Notes: a model not told the origin generated them from the letters alone. Counted from the stretch's first letter, positions 10,756 to 20,270 are shown. The stretch is DNA of 64,000 nt from Ornithinimicrobium sediminis (GCF_021272345.1 NZ_JAJSDQ010000001.1:372001-436000); one strand, 5' to 3'. A program made the numbers and translations.

Positions 10756-11466
10756 TCAGCCGGGCGGTGCCCCCGGAAGCCGTCGGGCTCGCACCAGCAG
10801 GGACACCCCGGGAAGGTGACCCACGGGCAGGTGCCGCTCCATGCGCACCACCGCGCCCAGGACGGCGTTGGCCCAGGCCGGCGGCCGGGACAGGTCGCTG
10901 CCCGTGCTCCGCCGCCGCCGCAGCGCGACGGCGGGGCGCAGCAGCACCATCCACGAGCGGACGGACTCCACCTCGAGGCCGGCAGCGGTGAGCAGGTGGA
11001 GGATCTCGGGTCGGGTGTAGCGACGCACGTGACCGACCGCCTCGTCGTGGGCGGACCACAGCCGCGGGTCGACCGGCACCGTCACCACCAGGCGCCCCCC
11101 CGGCCGCAGCACGCGATGCAGCTCGCGGGCCGCGGCGTGGTCGTCCTGCAGATGCTCCAGGACGTCGAGCGCCGTCACCAGGTCGAGGCTCCGGTCGGCG
11201 AAGGGCAGCCGGTGGGCGTCACCTCGCACCACGGGCAGTCCACGAGAGGAGGCGACGACTGCCCCCGGCCCGGAGTGCTCCAGGGCGAGCGCCGACCAGC
11301 CGAGCCCGCTGAGCACCAGGGTGTTCCCCCCGCCGGCCGCCCCGATGTCCAGGGAGGTGCCCACCTCGAGGTCGGCGACCGCCCGGGCCAGCAGTGCCCG
11401 CCGCTCGCGGTACCACCAGTGCCGTCCCTCCAGGGCGACGAGCCTGCCGATCTCGGCGTCGTGCAC
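10756..11466 (-). CDS. class I SAM-dependent methyltransferase
   Basis: A 236-residue methyltransferase: SAM-binding motif I is LDIGAAGGGNT, the acidic end of strand 2 is LEHSGPG, motif with DVLEHLQDD follows strand 4, and LHRVLRPGGRLVVTVP is the post-II motif. The N-terminal EGRHWWYRERR box and the RRYTRPEILHLLTAAGLEV region are typical of methyltransferases of unknown substrate found near polysaccharide or lipid glycosyltransferase genes; no such genes are adjacent here. GTG start at 11466, 15 bases after the stop of the mutase gene, so probably cotranscribed with it. Confidence 0.8.
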   Translation of the reverse strand: MHDAEIGRLVALEGRHWWYRERRALLARAVADLEVGTSLDIGAAGGGNTLVLSGLGWSALALEHSGPGAVVASSRGLPVVRGDAHRLPFADRSLDLVTALDVLEHLQDDHAAARELHRVLRPGGRLVVTVPVDPRLWSAHDEAVGHVRRYTRPEILHLLTAAGLEVESVRSWMVLLRPAVALRRRRSTGSDLSRPPAWANAVLGAVVRMERHLPVGHLPGVSLLVRARRLPGAPPG

Positions 11467-11481
11467 AGGGGCTCGTCGCCT

Positions 11482-13236
11482 CTAGAAGCGGGCCGGCTCG
11501 CGGTAGACGCCCCACTCCTCGCGCAGCACGTTGCAGATCTCCCCCAGGGACGCCTCGGCCCGCACGGCGTCGAGCATGGCGGGGATCATGTTGGCGTCCG
11601 TACGGGAGACCTCGACGAGCGACCGGAGCGCCTGCTCGACAGCGGCGGTGTCGCGCGCCTGGCGACGTCGGCCGAGCAGGCTCACCTGGTCACGCTCGAC
11701 CTCGTGGCTGACCCGCAGGATCTCCAGCTCGTGGCTGACCGACTCCGTGTGGCAGTTGACGCCGACGATCTTCTTGGCCCCCTTCTCCAGGCCCAGCTGG
11801 TACTGGAAGGCGGCGTCGGCGATCTCCGACTGGAACCACCCGTCCTCGATGCCCCGCAGGATGCCGGAGGTCATCGGGCCGATGGGGTGCTCGATCTCGC
11901 CGTCCGCGCCCGCCTCCCTGCCACGCTCCCCCATCCGGCGGACGGTGGCGAAGATGGCCTCGGCCTCGGCCTCGACCTTGTCGGTGAGCGCCTCGACGAA
12001 CCAGGATCCGCCCAGCGGGTCGGCGACGTTGACGACGCCGGTCTCCTCCATGAGCACCTGCTGGGTGCGCAGGGCGACCTCGGCCGACTGCTCCGTGGGC
12101 AGCGCGAGGGTCTCGTCGAGGGCGTTGGTGTGCAGCGAGTTGGTGCCACCGAGCACCGCGGCCAGGGCCTCCACCGCCGTGCGGACGACGTTGTTGAGAG
12201 GTTGCTGGGCCGTGAGCGAGACCCCGGCGGTCTGGGTGTGGAAGCGCAGCCACATCGCCTTCTCGTCGGTGGCGCCGTAGACGTCCCGCATCCACCGTGC
12301 CCAGATGCGCCGGGCGGCCCGGAACTTGGCGATCTCCTCGAAGAAGTCGAGGTGGGAGTCGAAGAAGAAGGACAGCCCGGGTGCGAAGGTGTTCACGTCG
12401 AGACCGCGCGACAGGCCCAGCTCGACGTAGCCGAACCCGTCCGCCAGGGTGAACGCGAGCTCCTGCGCCGCCGTGGAGCCGGCCTCCCGGATGTGGTAGC
12501 CGGAGACGGACAGCGGCTTGTAGTCGGGGATGTCGGAGGTGGTGTACTCCATCAGGTCGCCGATCAGGCGCAGGTGCGGCTCGGGCGGGAACAGCCACTC
12601 CTTCTGGGCGATGTACTCCTTGAAGATGTCGGTCTGCAGCGTGCCGTTGAGCGCGCTGACGTCCACGCCCTGACGCTCGGCCGCCACGAGGTACATGCAG
12701 AAGACGGGCACCGCCGGGCCGCTGATGGTCATCGACGTGGTCACCTCGGACAGCCTGATGTCGGAGAAGAGGGTGTCCATGTCGCTGACGGTGTCGATCG
12801 CGACCCCGCAGTGGCCGACCTCACCCAGGGCCTGCGGGTCGTCGGAGTCGCGACCCATCAGGGTCGGCATGTCGAAGGCCACCGAGAGTCCCCCGCCCCC
12901 GCGAGCCAGGATCATCTTGTAGCGCTCGTTGGTCTGCTGGGCGTTGCCGAAGCCGGCGAACTGCCGGATCGTCCAGGTGCGCCCGCGGTAGCCGGTGGGG
13001 TACAGGCCCCGCGTGTAGGGGAAGGTGCCCGGCCAGCCGATGCGCTCCATGCGCTCGTCGACGGCCTCGACCTCGGGGCTGGGCCCGTACACCGGGTCGA
13101 CCTCCATGCCCGACAGCGTGGTGAAGTCCGCGTCCCGGACCCTGCCGGCGGCGACGGCCTGGTCGTAGCGGGCCTGCCACGCCTGGCGGCCGGAGGAGAC
13201 ACTCTGGGTGGTGCGATCAACAACGCTGTCGGTCAT
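11482..13236 (-). CDS. icmA: acyl-CoA mutase large subunit, isobutyryl-CoA mutase type
   Basis: B12-dependent carbon-skeleton mutase, catalytic TIM-barrel subunit only (584 residues; the cobalamin-binding domain is not fused). Two specificity positions are visible. TIRQF has Phe93 where methylmalonyl-CoA mutase has Tyr, and KEYIAQKEW has Gln211 where methylmalonyl-CoA mutase has Arg. This Phe/Gln pair is the known signature of IcmA, which interconverts isobutyryl- and n-butyryl-CoA. A partner small subunit (about 140 residues) is not in the window. meaB, an epimerase gene and an adenosyltransferase gene are nearby, fitting a B12 acyl-CoA module. ATG 13236 lies 6 bases after TACGGT, so the message is probably leaderless. 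Confidence 0.85.
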   Translation of the reverse strand: MTDSVVDRTTQSVSSGRQAWQARYDQAVAAGRVRDADFTTLSGMEVDPVYGPSPEVEAVDERMERIGWPGTFPYTRGLYPTGYRGRTWTIRQFAGFGNAQQTNERYKMILARGGGGLSVAFDMPTLMGRDSDDPQALGEVGHCGVAIDTVSDMDTLFSDIRLSEVTTSMTISGPAVPVFCMYLVAAERQGVDVSALNGTLQTDIFKEYIAQKEWLFPPEPHLRLIGDLMEYTTSDIPDYKPLSVSGYHIREAGSTAAQELAFTLADGFGYVELGLSRGLDVNTFAPGLSFFFDSHLDFFEEIAKFRAARRIWARWMRDVYGATDEKAMWLRFHTQTAGVSLTAQQPLNNVVRTAVEALAAVLGGTNSLHTNALDETLALPTEQSAEVALRTQQVLMEETGVVNVADPLGGSWFVEALTDKVEAEAEAIFATVRRMGERGREAGADGEIEHPIGPMTSGILRGIEDGWFQSEIADAAFQYQLGLEKGAKKIVGVNCHTESVSHELEILRVSHEVERDQVSLLGRRRQARDTAAVEQALRSLVEVSRTDANMIPAMLDAVRAEASLGEICNVLREEWGVYREPARF

Positions 13237-13240
13237 GCCC

Positions 13241-13960
13241 TCACCGTACCCGTCTGCCGCTCACGATCCGCTCCAGGGCGAGGTATGCCGCATACAGGGC
13301 CAGGAGCACGACGGTCACGTGCAGGAGCAGCGCCAGGGCGATGCCGATGATCATGCCCGCCTGCCGGCGCTCCCCCCAGGTGAGGGCCAGCAGGGCCGGG
13401 ACCAGCACCGCGAAGACGGCCCCACCCACCAGCTCGGCGGCGAGCCCACGCTCCCCCATCCAGGGCAGGACGTCCCACACGTCCACGAGGTCGAGCGTCG
13501 CGACGACACCGAGCACGGTCACCGCTCCGAGCATCAGCAGGAGCACCGCACGGTCGCGCCACATGCGTCCCTCCCACATCGTGGCCGTGGTGACCGCCGC
13601 CCACATCAGCCAGGCCCGCACGCGTCCGGTGCCCAGCTCGACCATCGACTCCCGGAAGATGAGGTCGGCCTCGGTCCGGTCCACGGGTGGACCGAGGTAG
13701 TCGCCCTCCTCGACCAGGGCGTCGTGCACCACCGCCGCCGGCAGGAAGTCTCCGCTCCGGGGCACCAGCCAGGTGAACACCCTCGGCACCGACGCCAGGT
13801 CGGTCGAGAAGCGTGTGAGGTCGGCCGGCACGACGAAGGCCTCCTCGTAGTCGTCGGCGAGGTAGGCGATGCGACGCAGCAGGGTGAAGTCCCGTCCGTC
13901 GATGCTGCGCAGCTCCAGGCGCAGCGGGCCACCCTCGTCGGGGTCGAAGAACTCACCCAT
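13241..13960 (-). CDS. DUF1353 domain protein with C-terminal membrane helices
   Basis: A 239-residue protein. The first 130 residues match the DUF1353 pattern: DRTEADLIFRESM at the end, preceded by STDLASVPRVFTWLVPRSGD and AAVVHDALVEEGDYLG, with a conserved His-Asp that suggests metal binding or a peptidase-like fold; its activity is not known to me. The remainder holds about three hydrophobic helices (VLLLMLGAVTVLGVVATL; LVGGAVFAVLVPALLAL; MIIGIALALLLHVTVVLLAL). The ATG at 13960 is chosen because the upstream open frame overlaps the next gene in antisense-like composition. It starts 10 bases after the stop of the gene at 13971 and is probably cotranscribed with it. Confidence 0.65.
   Translation of the reverse strand: MGEFFDPDEGGPLRLELRSIDGRDFTLLRRIAYLADDYEEAFVVPADLTRFSTDLASVPRVFTWLVPRSGDFLPAAVVHDALVEEGDYLGPPVDRTEADLIFRESMVELGTGRVRAWLMWAAVTTATMWEGRMWRDRAVLLLMLGAVTVLGVVATLDLVDVWDVLPWMGERGLAAELVGGAVFAVLVPALLALTWGERRQAGMIIGIALALLLHVTVVLLALYAAYLALERIVSGRRVR
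13243..13248 (-). promoter_or_regulatory. -10 element of icmA-like gene (leaderless)
   Basis: TACGGT on the minus strand ends 6 bases before the ATG at 13236. The same hexamer at the same distance precedes two other genes in the window (starts 14294 and 18107), supporting its role. Confidence 0.5.
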
Positions 13961-13970
13961 GGCCGAGCGC

Positions 13971-14294
13971 TCAGCCGCCGTGCGGGGGCTCGTCCTGCCC
14001 CAGGAGGGCGTCCACCCGGTCGACCTTGGCCTGCAGCTGCCCCTCATGGCCGGGCCGCAGGTCGGCCTTGAGCACCAGGCCCACCCTCGGCGAGTGCCGG
14101 GCGACCGCGTCACAGGCCTCCTTGACCACCGCCATGCACTCGTCCCACTCACCCTCGACGGTGGTGAACATGGAGGTGGTCTCGTGCGGCAGGCCCGAGG
14201 CCCGCACGACCCGCACGGCGTCGGCGACGGCGCGGCTCACCGACCCGTCGGCGTCGTCGGTGACAGCAGGCGAGATGGAGAAGGCGAAGAGCAT
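13971..14294 (-). CDS. thiamine-binding (MTH1187/YqgV, DUF77) family protein
   Basis: A 107-residue single-domain ferredoxin-like protein: FAFSISP at the start, then GLPHETTSMFTTVEGEWDE, the family signature, and PRVGLVLKADLRPG. Members bind thiamine or related small molecules as tetramers; the physiological role is unclear. ATG 14294 is preceded after 6 bases by TACGGT (leaderless). The C-terminus is Gly/His-rich (QDEPPHGG). Confidence 0.8.
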   Translation of the reverse strand: MLFAFSISPAVTDDADGSVSRAVADAVRVVRASGLPHETTSMFTTVEGEWDECMAVVKEACDAVARHSPRVGLVLKADLRPGHEGQLQAKVDRVDALLGQDEPPHGG

Positions 14295-14300
14295 GGGCTC

Positions 14301-14306
14301 ACCGTA
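14301..14306 (-). promoter_or_regulatory. -10 element of the MTH1187-family gene (leaderless)
   Basis: TACGGT on the minus strand, 6 bases before the ATG at 14294. It lies in the 39-base gap after the meaB stop. Confidence 0.5.
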
Positions 14307-14333
14307 GCCGCCGGTGGCACGGCTCGCCCGGGC

Positions 14334-15302
14334 TCAGGTGAGGTCCGCGAGCACGCGTTCGGCAGCGGCATACGGGTCCAGCGCACCGGCAGCCACCTGC
14401 GCCGCGACGTCCGGCAGCGACGCGCCCGCGCTCAGGTCTCCCATCCGGGAGCGCAGCTCGGCCAGCACGATCGCCTCGACCTCGCGGGCAGCCCGACGCT
14501 CGCGGCGGGCACGCAGCTCGTCGTGCTCCTCCAGGTGTCCCAGGTGCTTGTCGAGCGCCTCCAGGAGCTCCTCGACCCCTTCGCCACGGTCGGCGATGGT
14601 CTTGACGACGGGTGGCCGCCAGAGCCCGGGCTCGGTGCGGTCGCCGAGGCTGATCATGTGCCGGATCTCGCGCACGGTCGCGTCGGCGCCGTCCCGGTCT
14701 GCCTTGTTGACGACGAAGACGTCACCCACCTCCAGGATGCCGGCCTTGGCCGCCTGCACACCGTCGCCCATCCCCGGGGCGAGCAGCACCACCGTCGTGT
14801 CGGCGAGACCGGCGATCTCGACCTCGCTCTGGCCCACGCCCACGGTCTCGATGACCACCACGTCACAGCCCGCGGCGTCGAGCACCCGCAGGGCCTGCGG
14901 CGTCGCCCAGCTGACCCCGCCGAGGTGGCCCCGGCTGGCCATCGACCGGATGTAGACCTCGGGGTCCAGTGCGTGGTCGACCATCCTGATCCGGTCGCCG
15001 AGCAGCGCGCCGCCGCTGAACGGCGAGGACGGGTCGACCGCCAGCACGCCGACCCGTTTGCCCTGCGCACGCAGGGCGGTCACCAGCATGGTGGTGGTCG
15101 TCGACTTGCCCACCCCGGGGCTGCCGGTGAGCCCGATGATCCGCGCCCTGCCGGTGTGGGGCGCCAGCGCCGCCATGACGTCGCGCAGCGCCGGGTCGGC
15201 GTTCTCGACCAGGGTGATCAGCCGGGCGACGGCGCGCGGCGCACCGGCCCTGGCCTGCTCGACCAGGGCCGGGACGTCGACCTCACGACGCGCGCGCCTC
15301 AA
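14334..15302 (-). CDS. meaB: methylmalonyl-CoA mutase-associated GTPase MeaB
   Basis: G3E-family GTPase (322 residues) that protects and reactivates B12-dependent acyl-CoA mutases and gates cofactor transfer. P-loop GSPGVGKST at 60-68, switch region [29 protein letters not shown] and base-recognition NKAD are all present, with the C-terminal dimerisation helices ([17 protein letters not shown]). The TTG start overlaps the thiolase stop as TTGA, so it is translationally coupled to thiolase. Its natural client is probably the icmA-type mutase two genes downstream and/or a methylmalonyl-CoA mutase elsewhere. Confidence 0.93.
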   Translation of the reverse strand: MRRARREVDVPALVEQARAGAPRAVARLITLVENADPALRDVMAALAPHTGRARIIGLTGSPGVGKSTTTTMLVTALRAQGKRVGVLAVDPSSPFSGGALLGDRIRMVDHALDPEVYIRSMASRGHLGGVSWATPQALRVLDAAGCDVVVIETVGVGQSEVEIAGLADTTVVLLAPGMGDGVQAAKAGILEVGDVFVVNKADRDGADATVREIRHMISLGDRTEPGLWRPPVVKTIADRGEGVEELLEALDKHLGHLEEHDELRARRERRAAREVEAIVLAELRSRMGDLSAGASLPDVAAQVAAGALDPYAAAERVLADLT

Positions 15303-16522
15303 GGACGCCGGCCCGCGTCCTGCTGCGGCACGCGCACGATGAGCGCGTCGCCCTGCCCCCCGCCGCCGCAGAGTGCGGCCGCGCCGACGCCACCGCCGCG
15401 GCGCTGCAGCTCCAAGGCCAGGTGCAGCGCGATGCGCGCGCCCGACATGCCGATGGGGTGGCCGAGGGCGATGGCGCCGCCGTTGACGTTGACGATGTCG
15501 GGGTCCAGCCCGAGCTCGGCCGTGGAGGCCAGGCCGACGGCCGCGAACGCCTCGTTGATCTCGACCAGGTCGAGGTCGGTGGGCGCGATGCCCTCCTTGG
15601 CGCAGGCCGCGGCGATCGCCCGGGCCGGCTGGCTCTGCAGGGTGGAGTCGGGGCCGGCGACGACGCCGTGGGCACCGACCTCGGCCAGCCAGGAGAGCCC
15701 GAGCTCCTCGGCCTTGGCCCTGCTCATGACGACGACGGCGCAGGCACCGTCGCTGATCTGCGAGGCGGACCCGGCGGTGATGGTGCCGTCGGGACGGAAG
15801 GCGGGTCGCAGCCGCCCCAGCGACTCCACGGTGGTGTCCGCGCGGATGCCCTCGTCCCGGGCGAACACGACGGGCTCGCCCTTGCGCTGCGGGATGGACA
15901 CCGGGGCGACCTCGGCGTCGAACACCCCCCGCTCCTGGGCGGCCGCCGCGAGCCGGTGGCTGCGAGCGGAGAAGGCGTCCTGCTCCTCGCGGCTGAACGC
16001 GCCGTTGTCACCGCAGTTGGCGGTCTCGGTCAGCCCACCCATGGCCTGGTCGGTGAAGATGTCCCAGAGACCGTCGTAGGCCATGTGGTCACGCATCGTC
16101 ACGTCGCCGTACTTGAAGCCCGAGCGTGACCTCTCCAGCAGGTGCGGCGCGTTGGTCATCGACTCCATGCCACCGGCCACGACCACCTCGAGCTCCCCGG
16201 CCCGGATGAGCTGGTCGGCCAGGGCGATGGCGTCGATGCCGGACAGGCACACCTTGTTGATGGTCAGCGCCGGGACGTCCATCGGGACCCCGCCCTTGAC
16301 CGCGGCCTGGCGCGCGGGGATCTGCCCGGCTCCGGCGGTCAGCACCTGGCCCATGATGACGTAGTCGACCTGGTCGCCGCTCACCCCGGCACGCTCCAGC
16401 GCGCCCGCGACGGCGACGCCCCCGAGGTCGGTGCCGGACATGTCCTTCAGCGAGCCGAGCAGGCGCCCCATGGGGGTGCGCGCTCCGGCGACGATCACGG
16501 ACGTGGTGGAGTGGTGCGACAT
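15299..16522 (-). CDS. acetyl-CoA C-acetyltransferase (thiolase)
   Basis: Thiolase of 407 residues joining or cleaving acyl-CoA and acetyl-CoA. Cys92 in [13 protein letters not shown] is the acyl-accepting residue; [17 protein letters not shown] carries the catalytic His and [11 protein letters not shown] the second Cys. The ATG at 16522 follows GGGAGG with good spacing and is preferred over an upstream start at 16558. meaB overlaps its end. It probably serves acetoacetyl-CoA or beta-oxidation chemistry together with the dehydrogenase at 20.3-21.9 kb. Confidence 0.93.
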   Translation of the reverse strand: MSHHSTTSVIVAGARTPMGRLLGSLKDMSGTDLGGVAVAGALERAGVSGDQVDYVIMGQVLTAGAGQIPARQAAVKGGVPMDVPALTINKVCLSGIDAIALADQLIRAGELEVVVAGGMESMTNAPHLLERSRSGFKYGDVTMRDHMAYDGLWDIFTDQAMGGLTETANCGDNGAFSREEQDAFSARSHRLAAAAQERGVFDAEVAPVSIPQRKGEPVVFARDEGIRADTTVESLGRLRPAFRPDGTITAGSASQISDGACAVVVMSRAKAEELGLSWLAEVGAHGVVAGPDSTLQSQPARAIAAACAKEGIAPTDLDLVEINEAFAAVGLASTAELGLDPDIVNVNGGAIALGHPIGMSGARIALHLALELQRRGGGVGAAALCGGGGQGDALIVRVPQQDAGRRP

Positions 16523-16559
16523 GTCTGGCCTCCCAGCGACGGCGGTGGTGACCGTCACT

Positions 16560-18107
16560 CTAACCGTCCAGCGAGGCCGCGACCGGCCCGCTCACCCGAC
16601 CGGCCACGACGGTGCCCGCCACGGTCATCGCGAGCAGGGCCGAGGCCTGCTCGGAGGTGCTGCCGGACACCAGCGGGTCGGCGTCCAGGAGCACCAGGTC
16701 ACCCCGGTCACCCGGGCGCACGCGCTGCCCGTCGACGGAGGCGGCCAGCGCCTGGTGGGGCGTGAGCGCCTGCTCCGGGTGCCAGGGCCCGGCCTCGACC
16801 GGGCCGCGGTGCACGGCGGTCGCCATCGCCAGCCAGGGGTCGAGGGGTGCCACCGGGGCGTCGGACCCGAGGGCGACCGGGATGCCGTGCTCGACCAGCC
16901 CGGCGACCACGAAGGCGCGGTCGGTCCGGTCCGGCCAGCACTGCTCGGTCACGACGCGGTCGTCGAGCAGGTGCCCGGGCTGGAGGCTCGCCGTGACCGG
17001 CAGCCGGGCCCAGCGTGGCAGGTCCTCGTGCCGCAGGAGCTGGGCATGCTCGATGCTCCCGCTGGCGCCGGTCGCCTCGAAGACGTCGAGCACCGCGGTC
17101 ACGGCCGCGTCGCCGATGGCGTGCAGCGCTGCCCGCAGCCCGTGCTCGTGCGCCCGGCGCACCGCCTCGGTCATCTCCGCGACCGAGACGTTGGCACGAC
17201 CTCGTGGGTGCTGGAGCGTGGAGCCGTCGGCATACGACTCGCAGCACCACGCGGTGCGCGTGTTGAGGGACCCGTCGGAGATGATCTTCAGCGGACCCTG
17301 GGTCACCAGCCCGTCGGTGCCGGGGACCGGGTCGCCGTCCCTGCGACCGGTGGCCAGGATCTCCTCGAGCCGCCCGGGGTAGACACCCGTGCGCACCCGC
17401 CAGGGGCCCACCCCGGCCGCGCACCGCCGCGGCCACTGCTCCCAGGTGCCGGCGAACTCCAGGTCGACGATGCCCACGACGCCTCGTCCGCGGGCCTGCG
17501 CCACCGCGTCCGCGACCCCCATCTCGGCCTCCTCCTGGGCCCGCGGGAGCCGGTCCAGCCGAGCGTAGATGCCGAACCACTCCTCCTCCTCGACGATGCC
17601 GTCGCGGAACGGCACACCGAGCAGGAGCAGCGCGGCGGAGTTGAGCCACCCGTGGTGCCCGTCACCGCTGATGAGCACCACCGGGGCGGACCCGGTGACG
17701 GCGTCGAGCTCGGCCACGTTGGGCTGCCGTCCCCACCCGGCCGAGCGGTGCCCCCACCCGGTGAGCACACCGGTCGGGGTGCGCGCACCGCCGTCGTCCA
17801 GGGCCCGCCTGACGAGTGCGAGCAGCTCCTCGGGAGAGCCCGTCCCCGACGTGTCCAGCCGGCTGCGGCTCAGCGACCACTGGGTCATGTGGACGTGGTG
17901 GTCCCACAGCCCCGGCACGACCCAGCGCCCCTCCGCCTCCAGGCGCGGCACCTCGCTGCCGACCTCGACGACGGGCGCGACCTCGACGACCCGGCCACCG
18001 CGGACCAGCACGTCCTGAGGCTCGGCGGGCGGGCCCGCGGGCGGGTGCGGCAGGTGGGGGTCGGCCAGGGGCACCACCCGGGCGCCGCGCAGCAGCAGGT
18101 CGTTCAT
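16560..18107 (-). CDS. amidohydrolase family protein (YtcJ/amidohydrolase-3 type)
   Basis: A 515-residue metal-dependent hydrolase. The first metal motif is [15 protein letters not shown] (HxH); [11 protein letters not shown] and [20 protein letters not shown] give the later His ligands, and [15 protein letters not shown] the final Asp. YtcJ-like members hydrolyse N-acyl or formamide-like substrates; the substrate cannot be read from sequence. The ATG at 18107 is 6 bases after TACGGT (leaderless). It is followed by the thiolase gene after 37 bases. Confidence 0.82.
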   Translation of the reverse strand: MNDLLLRGARVVPLADPHLPHPPAGPPAEPQDVLVRGGRVVEVAPVVEVGSEVPRLEAEGRWVVPGLWDHHVHMTQWSLSRSRLDTSGTGSPEELLALVRRALDDGGARTPTGVLTGWGHRSAGWGRQPNVAELDAVTGSAPVVLISGDGHHGWLNSAALLLLGVPFRDGIVEEEEWFGIYARLDRLPRAQEEAEMGVADAVAQARGRGVVGIVDLEFAGTWEQWPRRCAAGVGPWRVRTGVYPGRLEEILATGRRDGDPVPGTDGLVTQGPLKIISDGSLNTRTAWCCESYADGSTLQHPRGRANVSVAEMTEAVRRAHEHGLRAALHAIGDAAVTAVLDVFEATGASGSIEHAQLLRHEDLPRWARLPVTASLQPGHLLDDRVVTEQCWPDRTDRAFVVAGLVEHGIPVALGSDAPVAPLDPWLAMATAVHRGPVEAGPWHPEQALTPHQALAASVDGQRVRPGDRGDLVLLDADPLVSGSTSEQASALLAMTVAGTVVAGRVSGPVAASLDG

Positions 18108-18113
18108 GGCGGC

Positions 18114-18119
18114 ACCGTA
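18114..18119 (-). promoter_or_regulatory. -10 element of the amidohydrolase gene (leaderless)
   Basis: TACGGT on the minus strand ends 6 bases before the ATG at 18107, in the divergent gap to the epimerase gene. Confidence 0.5.
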
Positions 18120-18217
18120 TGCGGTGCGTCCGCGGCACTCCAGCCCGGGCCCGGCGGCCTGGCCTCAGGAGGCCCGCTGCCTTCGCGCCCCCGGTCCACG
18201 ACGGGGCCCGAAGTGAG

Positions 18218-18223
18218 TAGTCT
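18218..18223 (+). promoter_or_regulatory. -10 element of the epimerase gene (leaderless)
   Basis: TAGTCT ends 6 bases before the ATG at 18230; no Shine-Dalgarno sequence is seen before that ATG. Confidence 0.5.
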
Positions 18224-18229
18224 GCGGCC

Positions 18230-18679
18230 ATGACCGGCCCGTGGCAGGACCTCGCCCCGCTCGTCCGTGCGATCGACCACGTCGGCATCGCCGTGGCCGA
18301 CCTCGACGCCGCTGTGGAGTGGCACGCGAGGCACCTCGGCCTGGTGGTCGTGCACGAGGAGGTCAACGAGGAGCAGGGCGTGCGCGAGGCCATGCTCGCC
18401 CCACCGCACGCCGCTGCCGGGTCCGCCCAGCTGCAGCTGCTCGCGCCGCTGCGTCCCGACTCGGCCATCGGCCGCTTCCTGGACCGCTCCGGTCCGGGCC
18501 TGCAGCAGCTCGCCTACCGCGTCGACGACGTCGACCTGGCCACGCGCATGCTGCGCGCCAAGGGCCTGCGGCTGCTCTACGACGAGGCTCGCCGCGGCAC
18601 CGGCGGCAGCCGCATCAACTTCGTCCACCCCAAGGACGCCGGCGGCGTGCTCGTCGAGCTGGTGGAGCCGCCGGTGTGA
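18230..18679 (+). CDS. mce: methylmalonyl-CoA epimerase
   Basis: VOC-superfamily protein of 149 residues that converts (2S)- and (2R)-methylmalonyl-CoA. Metal ligands appear in AIDHVGIAVADLD (His), LQQLAYRVDDVD and at the C-terminal Glu of VLVELVEP; LRLLYDEARRGTGGSRINFVHPKDAGG is the epimerase family signature. It complements the mutase/MeaB genes on the other strand. The stop overlaps the next gene's start codon as GTGA. Confidence 0.92.
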   Translation: MTGPWQDLAPLVRAIDHVGIAVADLDAAVEWHARHLGLVVVHEEVNEEQGVREAMLAPPHAAAGSAQLQLLAPLRPDSAIGRFLDRSGPGLQQLAYRVDDVDLATRMLRAKGLRLLYDEARRGTGGSRINFVHPKDAGGVLVELVEPPV

Positions 18680-19941
18680 CCGGTCAGGACCGGGACCGCC
18701 CGCGTCTGCGCGTCCCGGACGCCCTCAACCCCGCGACGGTGCCGCGTGCCGGCCGGCGGGCGGTGCAGCGCTGGCACGACTACCGGGAGCGACAGCTCGA
18801 GCTGCTGGCCGAGAGCAACGAGCTGCGCCGCGAGATGTGGGAGCACCCGCAGCAGCAGGCTCCGCTCCCCCAGGTCGAGGCGCCGGACCACACGCCCCGC
18901 TCGGTCAGCCTGGCCGCGCCCTTCTTCATCGGCTTCGTGGGCGCCCTGGGCGTCCTGACCGCCGTGTTCCTGGCGGGCAACCTCTCCCGGCTGTCCACGG
19001 TGCTGACCTTCCTCGTCGTGGCGATCTTCCTGACGCTGGTGCTCAACCCCATCGTCGAGGTCTTCGTGCGTCGTGGCACCAGCCGCCAGTTCGGGGTGCT
19101 CGTCGTCTTCGTCGGGCTGCTCGCGGTCTTCGTCGCCCTCGGCTACCTCGTGGCGCCGCCCGTCGTCGACCAGACGACCACGCTCGTCGAGCGCACGCCG
19201 CGCTACCTCGAGGACCTGTCGACCACGCCGTGGGTCACCCGTCTGGACGAGCAGTACGCCGTGTCCGACCGACTCATCGAGGAGCTGGAGAACCGGGTCA
19301 CGGACAGCACGTTCATGACGACCATCTTCGGCGGCGTCCTGGGAGCAGCCGGGTGGCTGGCCGGCGGGCTGATCGGCTTCGGCTTCGCGTTGTTCCTCAC
19401 GCTCTACCTCCTGGCCACCCTGCCCTCGGTCAAGGAGGCGACGTACAAGCTGGTGCCCGCCAGCCGGCGCCCTCGCGTCATCGCCCTGGCCGAGGAGGTG
19501 ATGCGCCGGGTCGGCGCCTACGCCCTGGGCCAGGGTGCCGTCGCCACGATCAACGCCTTCTGCTCCTGGGTGCTCCTGGAGATCCTGGACCTGCCCTACC
19601 CCGTCGTGCTCGCCGTGCTGGTCGGCCTCCTGGGCCTGATCCCCCTCGTCGGAGCCACGCTGGGCGCCACCATCGTGGCGACCGTGGCGCTGGTCCAGGA
19701 CCCCACGCTGGCCCTGGTCGTCGTCATCTACTACATCGTCTACCAGCAGATCGAGAACTACCTCATCGTGCCGAGGGTGATGTCCCGGACCGTCTCCGTG
19801 CCGGGGGCGGTGACGCTCGTCGCGGTGCTCGTCGGCGGCACCCTGCTGGGCGTGCTCGGCGCCCTCATCGCGATCCCGGTCGCCGCAGGGCTGCTGCTGG
19901 TCTACGAGGAGGTCGTCGTGCCGCGCCAGTCGCGGCTGTGA
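18676..19941 (+). CDS. AI-2E family transporter (integral membrane permease)
   Basis: A 421-residue membrane protein of the PF01594 family. After a charged N-terminal segment of about 70 residues come helices such as SLAAPFFIGFVGALGVLTAVFLAG, TVLTFLVVAIFLTLVLNP and a C-terminal cluster with the conserved PYPVVLAVLVGLLGLIPLVGATLG and VIYYIVYQQIENYLIVPRVM. The family was named for AI-2 export but many members move other solutes, including sodium in some cases. Start GTG 18676 overlaps the epimerase stop (GTGA), so translation is coupled; the open frame further upstream is shadow. Confidence 0.87.
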   Translation: MTGQDRDRPRLRVPDALNPATVPRAGRRAVQRWHDYRERQLELLAESNELRREMWEHPQQQAPLPQVEAPDHTPRSVSLAAPFFIGFVGALGVLTAVFLAGNLSRLSTVLTFLVVAIFLTLVLNPIVEVFVRRGTSRQFGVLVVFVGLLAVFVALGYLVAPPVVDQTTTLVERTPRYLEDLSTTPWVTRLDEQYAVSDRLIEELENRVTDSTFMTTIFGGVLGAAGWLAGGLIGFGFALFLTLYLLATLPSVKEATYKLVPASRRPRVIALAEEVMRRVGAYALGQGAVATINAFCSWVLLEILDLPYPVVLAVLVGLLGLIPLVGATLGATIVATVALVQDPTLALVVVIYYIVYQQIENYLIVPRVMSRTVSVPGAVTLVAVLVGGTLLGVLGALIAIPVAAGLLLVYEEVVVPRQSRL

Positions 19942-19952
19942 CCGTCACGACC

Positions 19953-20270
19953 TCAGGCGAAGGCCCCACCAGGGCGTCGGCGCTCGCGTGCTGCCCAGCA
20001 CGGCGTGTGCCAGTGCCGGCGGTTGTCGATGCCCTGCATGGCGTCCTCGGGCCACACGACCGTATGCGGTGTCACCGCCCCCACCTGCTGCTGGCAGCCC
20101 GGGCACAGGTAGCTGCGGCCGGAGTCGTTGCCCCGCACCTCCCGCACCGACCACACCTGGCCCGCGTAGCGCGTCGTGGCGACCTGTCCCCCGCGCGCGG
20201 CGGGGGCCGACGGCGGGCCGCCGCCGGGGCGGGGACGCCCGCCCCGGCGACGCCGGTTGGACCGGGGCAT
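19953..20270 (-). CDS. small zinc-ribbon-like protein, function unknown
   Basis: A 105-residue basic protein: Arg/Gly-rich N-terminus ([18 protein letters not shown]) then a compact domain with CPGCQQ and a later HWHTPCW, a Cys/Cys/His/Cys set that could bind one zinc. Small proteins like this follow the 3-hydroxyacyl-CoA dehydrogenase gene in several actinobacteria and are often labelled ATP/GTP-binding without evidence. ATG overlaps the dehydrogenase stop by one base (TGATG). The basic tail suggests nucleic-acid contact, which is an inference. Confidence 0.7.
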   Translation of the reverse strand: MPRSNRRRRGGRPRPGGGPPSAPAARGGQVATTRYAGQVWSVREVRGNDSGRSYLCPGCQQQVGAVTPHTVVWPEDAMQGIDNRRHWHTPCWAARERRRPGGAFA

